The position numbers were made by a program, and so were the translations under genes. Under the pieces are notes generated by a model. The model was not told where the DNA came from. It saw only the letters and a program-made list of their open reading frames with translations, and did not search any database. From NCBI RefSeq assembly GCF_014649755.1, contig NZ_BMTQ01000022.1, positions 1 to 64,000 on the forward strand: a stretch of 64,000 nucleotides of DNA, given 5' to 3'. This stretch comes from Streptomyces litmocidini. Its GTDB lineage: Bacteria; Actinomycetota; Actinomycetes; Streptomycetales; Streptomycetaceae. Numbering within the stretch: the stretch's first letter is position 1; each line of letters starts with the position of its first letter. Below are positions 17,953-26,767 of the stretch, piece after piece.

Positions 17953-18363
17953 GTGACGCACACTGCCCGCCGAATCGGCCGCTCTCTCGCCCTCGTCCTG
18001 CCCGTCGTCCTGGTGCTCTCGGGAACGCTCGCGGTGTCCGCCGTTCCGTGGGCCGGCCAGGACTCCGGGACCCAGCTCACCGCGTCCTCCACGGACGTCT
18101 CCACCCGGGCCAAGTCCCGTGCCCCACAGGATATTCTCCGCGACCAGCTCCTCGCGGAGCTTCAGGAGAAGGACCCGGGCACGGCCCTCACCCACCTCCA
18201 GCGCGAGGTGGAGAACCGGCCCTCCCTCGCCCGGCACTGCTTCTCCATCGCCCGGGCCCTCGGCCGCGCCGCCGTGGAGCACTACGGCCCCGCGCGCGCC
18301 CAGTCCTTCTCCCGCCCGGTCTGCGACACCTCGTACGCGACCGGCGTGATGCGCGCGAGCTGA
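17953..18363 (+). CDS. small secreted or membrane-anchored protein
   Basis: A 136-residue protein. The N-terminus has RRIGR followed by a hydrophobic run of about 20 residues (LALVLPVVLVLSGTLAVSAV), a signal peptide or anchor; the rest is a soluble domain containing two Cys (RHCFSIA and PVCDTS) that could pair outside the cell. The GTG is seven bases after TACGCT (17940-17945), so the message is likely leaderless. Function unknown. Confidence 0.75.
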   Translation: MTHTARRIGRSLALVLPVVLVLSGTLAVSAVPWAGQDSGTQLTASSTDVSTRAKSRAPQDILRDQLLAELQEKDPGTALTHLQREVENRPSLARHCFSIARALGRAAVEHYGPARAQSFSRPVCDTSYATGVMRAS

Positions 18364-18415
18364 ACGCACGCGCGCTGAACGGCCTGACGCATACCGGGCG
18401 CCTATCGTTCCCCGT

Positions 18416-19132
18416 ATGCACACCACTCCGACGCAGGCCGTGGTCCTGGCGGGCGGCCAGGGCTCACGGCTCCGCCCGTACACCGACGACCGCCCCAAGC
18501 CGATGGTCGAGATCCCGGGCACCGGGACCCCGATCATCGGCCATCAGCTTTCCTGGCTGGCCGCCGAGGGCGTGACGGACGCCGTCGTCTCCTGCGGCCA
18601 CCTCGCCGAGGTGCTCCAGGAGTGGCTGGCCTCCGCGGACCTGCCGCTGAGGGTGACGACGGTCGTCGAGACCGAACCCCTCGGCCGCGGTGGCGGCCTC
18701 AAGTACGCCGCCACGCACCTGCCCGCCCCGGACCGGCCCTGGTACGCCACCAACGGCGACATCTGGACCCGCTTCTCGCTGCGCGAGATGGCCGCCTTCC
18801 ACACGGAGCGGGACGCCCTCGCGACGCTCGCCCTGGCCCGCCCCCGCATCCCGTGGGGCGCCGTCGAGACCGACACCTTCGGGAACATCACCGACTTCAT
18901 CGAGGCGCCGCCCTCGCCGTTCCTGATCAACGCGGGCGTGTACGTCTTCTCCGCGGCCTTCGCCGAACTCCTCCCCGACGTCGGCGACCACGAGCGGGCC
19001 ACCTTCCCCCGCCTCGCCCGCGAACGCCGCCTGGCGGGCTTCCCGCTGCCCCACGGCGCGTACTGGAGGGCCATCGACACCGCCAAGGACCTGACGGAGG
19101 CCGCCAAGGAACTGGCCGCCCGGAAGGCCTGA
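18416..19132 (+). CDS. nucleotidyltransferase (sugar-1-phosphate type)
   Basis: A 238-residue protein of the NTP-transferase fold. The start AVVLAGGQGSRLRPYTDDRPKPMVEI (8-33) contains the nucleotide-binding GGxGxRLxP signature and the substrate-side KPM; ATNGDIWT (about 115) carries the metal-binding Asp, and NAGVYVF follows near 173. It should make an NDP-sugar from an NTP and a sugar phosphate. The ATG lies seven bases after TATCGT, a leaderless pattern. The precise sugar is unknown. Confidence 0.87.
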   Translation: MHTTPTQAVVLAGGQGSRLRPYTDDRPKPMVEIPGTGTPIIGHQLSWLAAEGVTDAVVSCGHLAEVLQEWLASADLPLRVTTVVETEPLGRGGGLKYAATHLPAPDRPWYATNGDIWTRFSLREMAAFHTERDALATLALARPRIPWGAVETDTFGNITDFIEAPPSPFLINAGVYVFSAAFAELLPDVGDHERATFPRLARERRLAGFPLPHGAYWRAIDTAKDLTEAAKELAARKA

Positions 19133-19144
19133 CCCGCGGACGCG

Positions 19145-19186
19145 CGGGAAGGGCGGCACCGCCTCCTCGCGGTGCCGCCCTTCCCG
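19145..19186. terminator. bidirectional terminator
   Basis: A perfect 18-base-pair inverted repeat with a CTCCTC loop lies between the convergent nucleotidyltransferase and DoxX genes. Confidence 0.85.
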
Positions 19187-19200
19187 TTCCCGTACCGGCG

Positions 19201-20757
19201 TCAGCCCAGCAGGCCGCCGATCGGGTTCCGCGCGCCGCCCGTCGTCGAGCCGCTCTCGGACGGGGTGCTGGTGGAGCCCGTCGAACCGCCGCTCGTCGTG
19301 CCGCCGGTGGTGCCGGCCGGGCTGTCGCTGGTGGTGGGCGGCGGCGCCGGCTCGGACTTCGGGGGCGTACGGCTGGTGGTGCCGCCGGTGCTCGTGCCCT
19401 GGGTGGCGGTCGGCCGCTGCTCCTGGGTCCGGGTGGACTCGCGGGTCGACTCGGTGGGGCGGGTGGCCTCCTGGGTCTCCTCCTCGCTCCGCACGGGCGC
19501 CTCGCTGGTCGCGGTGGCGGGCTCGGGCGCGGTGGAGGCGGCCTTCGACGGGGCGCTGCGCGTCGGCTCCTGGGGGAGCGGCCGGCCGGGGAGGTGGTTG
19601 ATCGGGTCGTCGTTGGGGCCGGGAACGGTGACCATCTCGGTGGAGCGGACGGCGCCGCCGAGGACGGAGCCGACGAGGAGGGTGAGGCCGACGACGACGG
19701 CGGCGAGGAGGGTGCTGCGGCGGGTGACGCGGCGGCGGAGGTCCCAGAGTTCGGCGCGGGGGCCGAGGGTGCGCCAGGCCTCGCCGGCGAGGCGGCCGTC
19801 GAGGGAGTAGACGGGGGCGCCGGCGATGATCAGCGGGGACCAGGCGGCCAGGTAGATGATGTCGGCGGAGTCGTAGACCGGGACGGTCTTCCAGCTGACG
19901 GTCAGGAGGAGGGCGGCGGAGAGCAGGCCGCCGACGACGGCGGCGACGCGCTGCCAGAGTCCGAGGACCGTGAGGACGCCGACGACGACCTGGAGGAAGG
20001 CGACGGTGAGTCCGGCGCCGACGGGGTGCTGGAGGGCGAAGTCGCGCAGCGGTTCGGCGAGCGCCCAGGGGTGCAGGGAGTTGAGCCACTTCACCATGGA
20101 GCCGCGCTCGCCGCCGTCGAAGTAGACGGGGTCGCAGAGCTTGCCCATGCCCGCGTAGATGGAGATGAAGCCCAGGAAGACGCGGAGCGGGAGGAGGACG
20201 ACGCCGAGGTTCATCCGGCGTCCGGGGTAGTAGGCGTGCCGGACGTTGTCCTGTCCGTGGCGCTGCGCGGTCCGGGCGCCCGGCTCGTCCTGCTCGTACG
20301 GCTCGGCGGGTTCGGGCCCGAGGTCGTACAGCTCGTCGTAGGCGCCCTCGGCGCGGCGCATCGGCGGCAGCAGGGGCGGGGCCCCGGCGGGCACCACCGG
20401 GGTGGCCGTGGTGGTGTCGACGCGCGGGATGGCCTGGGTGTCCCCGACGCCGTGGCCGCCGTGCCCGGGGGGTTCGAGCGTGGAGACGGACGACTCGCGC
20501 ACGGCCTGGAGGAGGCCGGTCGCGCCCGGCGCGGACTTCCCGGTCCACACGACGGGGCGACGGCGCGGGCCGGCCGCGCCCGCTCCGGACAGGGCGGCGG
20601 TACGGGCCGCGAACTTCGGCTGCGGGGCCGGCGCGAGCCGCACACGGAAGCTGGCGTGGTTCACGATCACCTGGGCGGGATCGGAATCCACCTTGACCAT
20701 GCTCAGCGCGGGCTGATCGTCGAACCCCGGCCGGGGCGTTCTGGTGTCCACACTCAT
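19201..20757 (-). CDS. DoxX-family membrane protein with long disordered tails
   Basis: A 518-residue protein. Residues 1-175 are Pro/Ala/Gly-rich and cytoplasmic. About 185-335 hold four hydrophobic segments of a DoxX-type fold (LRVFLGFISIYAGMGKLCDP, then VAFLQVVVGVLTVLGLW). One more transmembrane helix lies near 370 (LLAAVVVGLTLLVGSVLGGAV), and the last 120 residues are Ser/Thr/Pro/Glu-rich and probably extracytoplasmic. DoxX proteins act in redox or thiol stress in some bacteria; the role here is unknown. It lies just downstream of the rlmB/cysS genes on the same strand. Confidence 0.85.
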   Translation of the reverse strand: MSVDTRTPRPGFDDQPALSMVKVDSDPAQVIVNHASFRVRLAPAPQPKFAARTAALSGAGAAGPRRRPVVWTGKSAPGATGLLQAVRESSVSTLEPPGHGGHGVGDTQAIPRVDTTTATPVVPAGAPPLLPPMRRAEGAYDELYDLGPEPAEPYEQDEPGARTAQRHGQDNVRHAYYPGRRMNLGVVLLPLRVFLGFISIYAGMGKLCDPVYFDGGERGSMVKWLNSLHPWALAEPLRDFALQHPVGAGLTVAFLQVVVGVLTVLGLWQRVAAVVGGLLSAALLLTVSWKTVPVYDSADIIYLAAWSPLIIAGAPVYSLDGRLAGEAWRTLGPRAELWDLRRRVTRRSTLLAAVVVGLTLLVGSVLGGAVRSTEMVTVPGPNDDPINHLPGRPLPQEPTRSAPSKAASTAPEPATATSEAPVRSEEETQEATRPTESTRESTRTQEQRPTATQGTSTGGTTSRTPPKSEPAPPPTTSDSPAGTTGGTTSGGSTGSTSTPSESGSTTGGARNPIGGLLG

Positions 20758-20852
20758 CTAACCGAGTGATGTGCGGTTAGGACACTGCCTTGACGGTTGC
20801 CAAATGTCCGAGACCCGTCAAGATCACGGCCGGGGCGCGTCCCTCGTTCGGG

Positions 20853-21809
20853 TCAGCCCATGCGGCGGCGGGCCGCCTCGTAGAGGACGACACCGGCGGC
20901 GACACCGGCGTTGAGCGACTCGGCGCCGCCCGGCATCGGGATGCGGACGAGGAAGTCGCAGGTCTCGCCGACGAGACGGGAGAGGCCCTTGCCCTCGGAG
21001 CCGACCACGATGACGACCGGGCCGGCCAGCTCCTCCAGCTCGTGGACCTCGCGGTCGCCGTCGGCGGCGAGGCCGACGACCGTGAGGCCGGCCTTCTGGT
21101 ACTGCTCCAGGCAGCGGGTCAGGTTGGTGGCGCGGGCGACCGGGGTGCGGGCGGCGGTGCCGGCCGAGGTCTTCCAGGCACCGGCGGTCATGCCGGCGGC
21201 GCGCCGCTCGGGGACGACGACGCCGTGGCCGCCGAAGGCGGAGACGGAGCGGACGACGGCGCCGAGGTTGCGCGGGTCGGTGACGCCGTCGAGGGCGACG
21301 ATCAGCGGGTCCTCGTGGTCGTCGAAGGCGGCCGCGGCGAGGTCCTCGGGATGCGCGTACTCGTACGGCGGGACCTGGAGGACGAGGCCCTGGTGGTTGA
21401 GGCCGTTCGTCATCCGGTCGAGCTCGGGGCGCGGCGCCTCCATGATGTTGATGTTGCCGCGGCCGGTGGCGAGGTTGAGGGCCTCGCGCACGCGCTCGTC
21501 GTTGTCGATGAACTGCTGCACGTACAGCGTCGTGGCGGGCACGCCGTCGCGCAGGGCCTCGAAGACCGGGTTGCGGCCGACGACCATCTCGGACAGGCCC
21601 TTGCCGCCGCGGCGGACGACGGGCTTGCGCTTGGCCGCGTTCCGGGCCATCGCGTTGGAGACGCGGTACGCCTTGTGGCCCTTGCGGTTCTCGGCCTTGG
21701 GCGTCGGGCCCTTGCCTTCGAGGCCCTTGCGCCGCTGGCCACCGCTGCCGACCGTCGCACCCTTCTTGTTGGACGTGCGACGGTTCCTGCGCTGGCTGTT
21801 CCCGGCCAT
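20853..21809 (-). CDS. rlmB: 23S rRNA (guanosine-2'-O-)methyltransferase RlmB
   Basis: A 318-residue SpoU/TrmH-type methyltransferase. A basic N-terminal extension (1-75) is followed by the substrate-binding domain (VVGRNPVFEALRDGVPA, about 77-93) and the trefoil-knot catalytic domain with LDGVTDPRNLGAVVRS (motif 1), VGSEGKGLSR (motif 2) and IPMPGGAESLNAGVAAGVVLYE (motif 3, with SLNxxxAxxxxLYE). It 2'-O-methylates a guanosine of 23S rRNA using S-adenosylmethionine. It follows cysS by 77 bases on the same strand. Confidence 0.9.
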   Translation of the reverse strand: MAGNSQRRNRRTSNKKGATVGSGGQRRKGLEGKGPTPKAENRKGHKAYRVSNAMARNAAKRKPVVRRGGKGLSEMVVGRNPVFEALRDGVPATTLYVQQFIDNDERVREALNLATGRGNINIMEAPRPELDRMTNGLNHQGLVLQVPPYEYAHPEDLAAAAFDDHEDPLIVALDGVTDPRNLGAVVRSVSAFGGHGVVVPERRAAGMTAGAWKTSAGTAARTPVARATNLTRCLEQYQKAGLTVVGLAADGDREVHELEELAGPVVIVVGSEGKGLSRLVGETCDFLVRIPMPGGAESLNAGVAAGVVLYEAARRRMG

Positions 21810-21886
21810 GACTACCCGATTTCCTCTGCTGACGTACGAAGTCTGTAACTGAAGTGTGCCGCCCGGAGTCCCGAGCGGCACTTCTT

Positions 21887-23287
21887 CTAACGGTTGCCCA
21901 GCGTCCAGCGGGGGCCGTCGGGGCTGTCCTCGATGGCGAGGCCGGACTGGGCCAGCTGGTCGCGGATCGCGTCCGCGGTCGCCCAGTCCTTGCGCTCGCG
22001 CGCCGACTCGCGCTGCTGGAGCACGAGGCGCACGAGGGTGTCGACGACGCCGTGGAGCTCCTCGCCGCCACCGGACTCCTCGGCCCAGTGCGGGTCGAGC
22101 GGGTCCAGGCCGAGGACGCCGAGCATGGCGCGGACCTCGGCGAGGCGGGCGATGGCCTCGTCCTTGTCGTCCGCGGCCAGGGCGCTGTTGCCCTGGCGGA
22201 CGGTGGTGTGGATGATCGCCAGCGCGTGCGGCACGCCCAGGTCGTCGTCCATGGCCTCGGCGAAGGCGGGCGGCACCTCGGCGGCGGGGGCGACGGTCGT
22301 CCCGGCCTTCTCGGTGGCGCGCTGGACGAAGCCCTCGATGCGGGCGAACGCCGACTCGGCCTCGCGCAGGGACTCCTCGCTGTACTCGATCATCGAGCGG
22401 TAGTGCGGGGTGCCCAGGTAGTAGCGGAGCACGATGGGGCGCCAGTTCTTCACCATCTCGGACACCAGCACGCTGTTGCCGAGCGACTTCGACATCTTCT
22501 CGCCGCTCATGGTGACCCAGGCGTTGTGCACCCAGTACCGGGCGAACTCGTCGCCGAAGGCCTTGGCCTGGGCGATCTCGTTCTCGTGGTGCGGGAAGAT
22601 CAGGTCGAGGCCGCCGCCGTGGACGTCGAAGGCTGAGCCCAGGTACTTGTGGGCCATGGCCGAGCACTCCAGGTGCCAGCCGGGACGGCCGCGGCCCCAC
22701 GGCGTCTCCCAGTCGGGCTCGCCCGGCTTGGTCGCCTTCCACATGGCGAAGTCACGCGGGTCGCGCTTGCCGGTGATGCCTTCCTCGGCGGGCTGGCGGA
22801 GGTCGTCGATGTCCTGGTTGGACAGCTCCAGGTACCCCGGGAAGGAGCGCACGTCGAAGTAGACGCTGCCGTCCGCCTCGTAGGCGTGGCCGCGCTCGAT
22901 CAGGCCCCGCATCATCTCGATCATCTCGGGGACGTGACCGGTGGCGCGGGGCTCGTAGGTCGGCGGGAGGCAGCCGAGCGCCTCGTAACCGGCGTTGAAC
23001 GCGCGCTCGTTCTCGTAGCCGATGGACCACCAGGGACGGCCCTGCTCGGCGCCCTTCCTGATGATCTTGTCGTCGATGTCGGTGACGTTGCGGACGAACG
23101 TGACGTCGTAGCCGCGGTACGCGAACCAGCGGCGCATGATGTCGAAGTTCAGCCCCGACCTGATGTGGCCGATGTGCGGGGCCGCCTGCACGGTGGCACC
23201 ACAGAGGTAGATCGAGACGCGGCCCGGCGTGAGCGGGGTGAAGTCACGGATCTGCCGGGCGCTGGTGTCGTACAGGCGAATGGTCAC
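21887..23287 (-). CDS. cysS: cysteinyl-tRNA synthetase
   Basis: A 466-residue class I synthetase that charges tRNA-Cys. It has a zinc/substrate Cys in IYLCGATVQ (about 29), the HIGH-type motif HIGHIRS (about 39-45), further zinc ligands in WHLECSAMA and HHENEIAQ, and the KMSKS loop MSGEKMSKSLGNS (about 268). ORF length is normal. I placed the start at the GTG at 23287, six bases after TACCCT, giving the usual TIRLYDT start; a GTG one codon earlier is possible. It follows ispF. Confidence 0.95.
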   Translation of the reverse strand: MTIRLYDTSARQIRDFTPLTPGRVSIYLCGATVQAAPHIGHIRSGLNFDIMRRWFAYRGYDVTFVRNVTDIDDKIIRKGAEQGRPWWSIGYENERAFNAGYEALGCLPPTYEPRATGHVPEMIEMMRGLIERGHAYEADGSVYFDVRSFPGYLELSNQDIDDLRQPAEEGITGKRDPRDFAMWKATKPGEPDWETPWGRGRPGWHLECSAMAHKYLGSAFDVHGGGLDLIFPHHENEIAQAKAFGDEFARYWVHNAWVTMSGEKMSKSLGNSVLVSEMVKNWRPIVLRYYLGTPHYRSMIEYSEESLREAESAFARIEGFVQRATEKAGTTVAPAAEVPPAFAEAMDDDLGVPHALAIIHTTVRQGNSALAADDKDEAIARLAEVRAMLGVLGLDPLDPHWAEESGGGEELHGVVDTLVRLVLQQRESARERKDWATADAIRDQLAQSGLAIEDSPDGPRWTLGNR

Positions 23288-23368
23288 CACACCAGGGTAG
23301 TGGGCGCGTGGTGGTGCCCCGCGACCTGATCGGGGTCACGGATGACGTTTTTCACCGGCACCGGCGGC

Positions 23369-23878
23369 TCACGAGCGGGCCACGGGGTACACGAGGGCGG
23401 TCGCGAGGGCGGCGAGGCCCTCCGCGCGGCCGGTGAGGCCGAGTCCGTCCGTGGTGGTGCCGGAGACGGAGACGGGTGCGCCCGCCGCCTCGCTCAGCGC
23501 CTTCTGGGCCTCGTCGCGACGCTTGCCGATCTTGGGGCGGACCCCGACGACCTGCACGGCGATGTTCCCGATCTCGTACCCCTCGGCGCGCACGATGCGG
23601 GCGGCCTCGGCGAGCAGGGTGACGCCGGAGGCACCGGACCACTCGGGGCGCGAGGTCCCGAAGTGGGCGCCGAGGTCGCCGACGCCGGCGGCGGAGAAGA
23701 GCGCGTCGCAGGCGGCGTGGGCGGCGACGTCACCGTCGGAGTGCCCGGCGAGGCCGTACCCGTCGCTGTCGGGGCCTTCCCAGAGCAGGCCGGCGCACCA
23801 CAGTTCGCGGCCCTCCTCGAAGGCGTGGACGTCGGTGCCGATGCCGGTCCGGGGAAGAAGCGGCGGCTCAGAAGCCAT
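23369..23878 (-). CDS. ispF: 2-C-methyl-D-erythritol 2,4-cyclodiphosphate synthase
   Basis: A 169-residue enzyme of the MEP isoprenoid pathway that cyclises CDP-ME 2-phosphate to MEcPP with release of CMP. Signature residues are GIGTDVHAF (12-20, metal-binding Asp and His), LAGHSDGDVAAHAACDALFSA and GTTTDGLG near the C-terminus. It overlaps the 3' end of ispD by 11 bases, so the two consecutive enzymes are coupled. Confidence 0.95.
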   Translation of the reverse strand: MASEPPLLPRTGIGTDVHAFEEGRELWCAGLLWEGPDSDGYGLAGHSDGDVAAHAACDALFSAAGVGDLGAHFGTSRPEWSGASGVTLLAEAARIVRAEGYEIGNIAVQVVGVRPKIGKRRDEAQKALSEAAGAPVSVSGTTTDGLGLTGRAEGLAALATALVYPVARS

Positions 23879-24617
23879 CGTTGGCCCTCCTGCGGGCGAG
23901 TACGGCCTCGGCGAGGACGAGGTCGAGGGGGCGGGTCACCTTGAAGGCCTCTTCGTGGCCGGGCACGACGACGACGGGCGCGCCGAGCTTCTCGACCATG
24001 CCGGCGTCGTCGGTGGCGCCCTCACCGGTGAGGGCGACGGTGGCGTGGGCGTTGACCAGGGTGTCGTGGTCGAAACCCTGCGGGGTCTGGACGGCGCGGA
24101 GGCGGGCGCGGACCGGGGTGGCGACGACCTGCTCGGGGTCGCCGGGCTTCTCGGCCGGCTCGACCTCCTTGACGGTGTCGGCGACGGGCAGCGCGGGGAC
24201 GACGGCGACCGCCCCGTCCCGTACGGCCTCGATGACGGCGTCCACGGTCTCGACGGGGACCAGGGGGCGGGCCGCGTCGTGGACGAGGACGGTGGTGACG
24301 CCCTCGGGAAGCGCCTGAAGGCCGAGGTGGACGGACTCCTGGCGGGTCTCGCCGCCGGGGACGACGAGGTAGTCGGTCCGCTCGGGCAGGGCGTGGGCGT
24401 CGAGGAGGTTCTTGACCTCGGCCGCCCCGTCGGGGGGTGCGACCACGACGACGAGCGAGACCGCGCGGGAGGCGGCCATCGCGCGGACGGCGTGGATGAG
24501 CATGGGGGTGCCGTTCAGCGCGCGGAGCGCCTTGGGGGCGCCCGGGCCGAGGCGTACGCCCCGCCCTGCGGCCGGGATCACCACGGCGGTACGACGGGGA
24601 CGCTCTTCGTCTGACAT
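23868..24617 (-). CDS. ispD: 2-C-methyl-D-erythritol 4-phosphate cytidylyltransferase
   Basis: A 249-residue MEP-pathway enzyme that joins MEP with CTP. Motifs include VVIPAAGRGVRLGPGAPKAL (CTP-binding loop), VHDAARPLV (about 108-116) and TPQGFDHDTL. The start ATG at 24617 lies eight bases after CGGAG; a GTG at 24626 is possible but sits on that site. It precedes ispF with an 11-base overlap and is 314 bases downstream of carD. Confidence 0.94.
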   Translation of the reverse strand: MSDEERPRRTAVVIPAAGRGVRLGPGAPKALRALNGTPMLIHAVRAMAASRAVSLVVVVAPPDGAAEVKNLLDAHALPERTDYLVVPGGETRQESVHLGLQALPEGVTTVLVHDAARPLVPVETVDAVIEAVRDGAVAVVPALPVADTVKEVEPAEKPGDPEQVVATPVRARLRAVQTPQGFDHDTLVNAHATVALTGEGATDDAGMVEKLGAPVVVVPGHEEAFKVTRPLDLVLAEAVLARRRANDGF

Positions 24618-24931
24618 CGGTTGCACTCCGGCAGGTTTGTTTCCGCGGCCGACATGGGTATGGCCTTCACCGTGCCGGACGCTCCGCCTTGACCGGGCCC
24701 TTTCCGTGACGACGGTCGAGGCGTGGCCGCGTCGGCACAGGGGCTCGGACGTGGAGAAGTTCAGGGGGTGCGGGTCACTGCAGCGGTGCGGTCACGTGGA
24801 CGGGCCGCATGGGTATGCGGACATGCCGCAGCGCCCGGCGACAGCACTGTGTGGATCACAGTACGCCAGCGGGCACCGCGGCATCGCTCACTACATTCGC
24901 CACTTCACGTGCTGCACCGCGGAGTCGCGGC
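24618..24931. other. gap without a gene
   Basis: The 314 bases between carD and ispD hold no ORF with Streptomyces codon bias and no clear hairpin. It probably contains the ispD promoter. Confidence 0.6.
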
Positions 24932-25414
24932 TCAGGACGCGAGGACCTCGTCGAGGAGGGCCTCGGCCTTGTCCTCGTTCGTGTTCTCCGCGAGGGCCAG
25001 CTCGCTCACCAGAATCTGCCGAGCCTTGGCGAGCATGCGCTTCTCACCTGCGGAAAGTCCGCGCTCGCGCTCACGACGCCACAGGTCGCGCACCACTTCG
25101 GCGACCTTGATGACATCGCCGGAGGCGAGCTTCTCGAGATTTGCCTTGTAGCGACGGGACCAGTTCGTCGGCTCTTCGGCGTACGGCGCGCGCAGCACCT
25201 CGAAGACCCGGTCCAGCCCGTCCTGACCGACCACGTCGCGAACACCGACGAACTCCGCATTGTCCGCCGGCACGCGAACCGTCAGGTCGCCCTGCGCGAC
25301 CTTGAGCACCAAGTAGGTCTTGTCCACGCCTTTGATCTGGCGAGTTTCGATGGCCTCGATCAGCGCGGCCCCGTGATGGGGATAGACCACGGTGTCGCCA
25401 ACCTTGAACGTCAT
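24932..25414 (-). CDS. carD: CarD/CdnL-family transcription factor
   Basis: A 160-residue global regulator that binds the RNA polymerase beta subunit and stabilises open promoter complexes. The N-terminal Tudor-like RNA polymerase-interacting domain is clear (FKVGDTVVYPHHGAALIE, 3-20), followed by a helical DNA-binding domain (about 65-160) with the conserved Trp in EEPTNWSRRYKAN. The ATG lies after AGGGGTACC. Downstream are ispD and ispF, a widespread arrangement in actinobacteria. Confidence 0.95.
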   Translation of the reverse strand: MTFKVGDTVVYPHHGAALIEAIETRQIKGVDKTYLVLKVAQGDLTVRVPADNAEFVGVRDVVGQDGLDRVFEVLRAPYAEEPTNWSRRYKANLEKLASGDVIKVAEVVRDLWRRERERGLSAGEKRMLAKARQILVSELALAENTNEDKAEALLDEVLAS

Positions 25415-26076
25415 GTGACAGGTACCCCTTCCGTGGCTATCCAGGGTAACACGGATTCGGCTTCTTCTGAATGGCGTTTTCGCAGGTCAGGGCATATCTC
25501 GGGGCTTGACAACGGCGACACGGACGTGCTGCGGAGGGCTTCCGGAGGACGGTATTCGCAGGTCGGAGCGGCTGTGCGGACGGAGAGAAACGCGCACGTT
25601 ACACCTACCCGGAGGCTCCCCGAGAGGGCCTGATGCCCCGTTTTGTCTGGTTCGGAGTGGCCTTCTTCACCTACTCCGTTCGAGGATCGCTCACCCGCAC
25701 GGGGGCATGCGGGGGTGATTCCCGAAATTGATCAGTGGACATCAAGCGACACCGGTGCGGGATTTTCCCCGGGAGCGGCTGCGGAGAATGCGGGGACGCC
25801 TCCGAATTGATCAAGGCGGTTATGTGAACAACAGGTCAATGGGTCGTGATCCGGCCACATGGGCGGGTACGCGACGAGCGCGCCGACCGGCCGACGGCGA
25901 GCCGCGGGAGGGCCCCCGCGGGCCCCCGGCAGCGCCCCCGGAGACGGCTCCGTCCGGTTAGGGGCGGGTCGGGTGCGGGACGCGGAGCGAGGCTCGGTAA
26001 CCTAAGCGCGCTGACACACCCTTAGCTGTCCCTCGGTTCCCACGCCCGTCCGTACGTCCTAGGAGATGCCGCCGCC
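25415..26076. other. long intergenic region between carD and a lipoprotein gene
   Basis: These 662 bases hold no convincing gene. Two copies of AATTGATCA, each preceded by CCGA, lie at 25726-25734 and 25805-25813, in a locally A+T-richer stretch (about 25720-25850) that also contains GTGAACAACAGG. A G+C-rich inverted stretch lies near 25905-25940. It must contain the promoters of both divergent genes. Confidence 0.6.
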
Positions 26077-26697
26077 GTGAGCCGCAGCCTTCGACGCGGC
26101 GCCCTCGCCGCCACCGCCATCGCTCTCTCCGTCGCCGCGCTGTCCGCCTGTGGTGCGGGCAACGACGCGCAGACGCTGCAAGTACGCCCGGACAACGCCG
26201 CCGTCACGGTGGACGACGTCAAGATCCAGAACGCGCTGGTCGTCACCCAGCCCGAGCCCGGCGCCAAGGGCCCGGCCGTCGTCTCGGCCAGCGTCTTCAA
26301 CAACGGCGGCACGCCGCAGACCATCGACGCGATCACCCTGCCCGGCACGAAGGCCGTCGTGCAGCTGAAGGCGGCCGAGGGCACCGGCCCGATCACCGTC
26401 CCGGCCCACGGCTCCGTCCTGATCGGCGGCAAGGGCAACGCCTCCGCCGTCATCGAGAACGGCTCCGAGGCCGCCCGCAACGGCGACGCCCAGAACGTCG
26501 TCTTCAAGCTGAGCAAGACCGGCGACGTCGCCCTGAACGCCTTCATCGTCCCGGCGACGAGCTACTTCAAGGACTTCGGCCCCGAGGCCGTCCCGGCCGC
26601 CCCGACCACCGCCCCGGCCGCCACGCCGACCGGCACGCCGGCGACGCCGGCCTCCCCGGCGACGCCGTCGGGCGAGCCGACGACCGCCGGTCACTGA
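26077..26697 (+). CDS. secreted lipoprotein
   Basis: A 206-residue protein with a lipoprotein signal: basic RRGALAATAIALSVAAL, then the lipobox LSAC with Cys25 as the lipidation site. The mature part (about 30-165) is an all-beta domain with alternating hydrophobics, similar in feel to DUF461/copper-chaperone-like lipoproteins. The tail (165-206) is a flexible Pro/Ala/Thr linker. It sits between the pho regulators and carD; a copper or phosphate role is only a guess. Confidence 0.82.
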   Translation: MSRSLRRGALAATAIALSVAALSACGAGNDAQTLQVRPDNAAVTVDDVKIQNALVVTQPEPGAKGPAVVSASVFNNGGTPQTIDAITLPGTKAVVQLKAAEGTGPITVPAHGSVLIGGKGNASAVIENGSEAARNGDAQNVVFKLSKTGDVALNAFIVPATSYFKDFGPEAVPAAPTTAPAATPTGTPATPASPATPSGEPTTAGH

Positions 26698-26711
26698 GGC
26701 ACCCGGACGTA

Positions 26712-26751
26712 CGCCGAAGGGGCGCCCCCGGACGGGGGCGCCCCTTCGGCG
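26712..26751. terminator. bidirectional terminator
   Basis: A perfect 18-base-pair stem with a four-base loop lies between the convergent lipoprotein gene and phoP. Confidence 0.85.
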
Positions 26752-26767
26752 CGTGCACGACGGTCGT

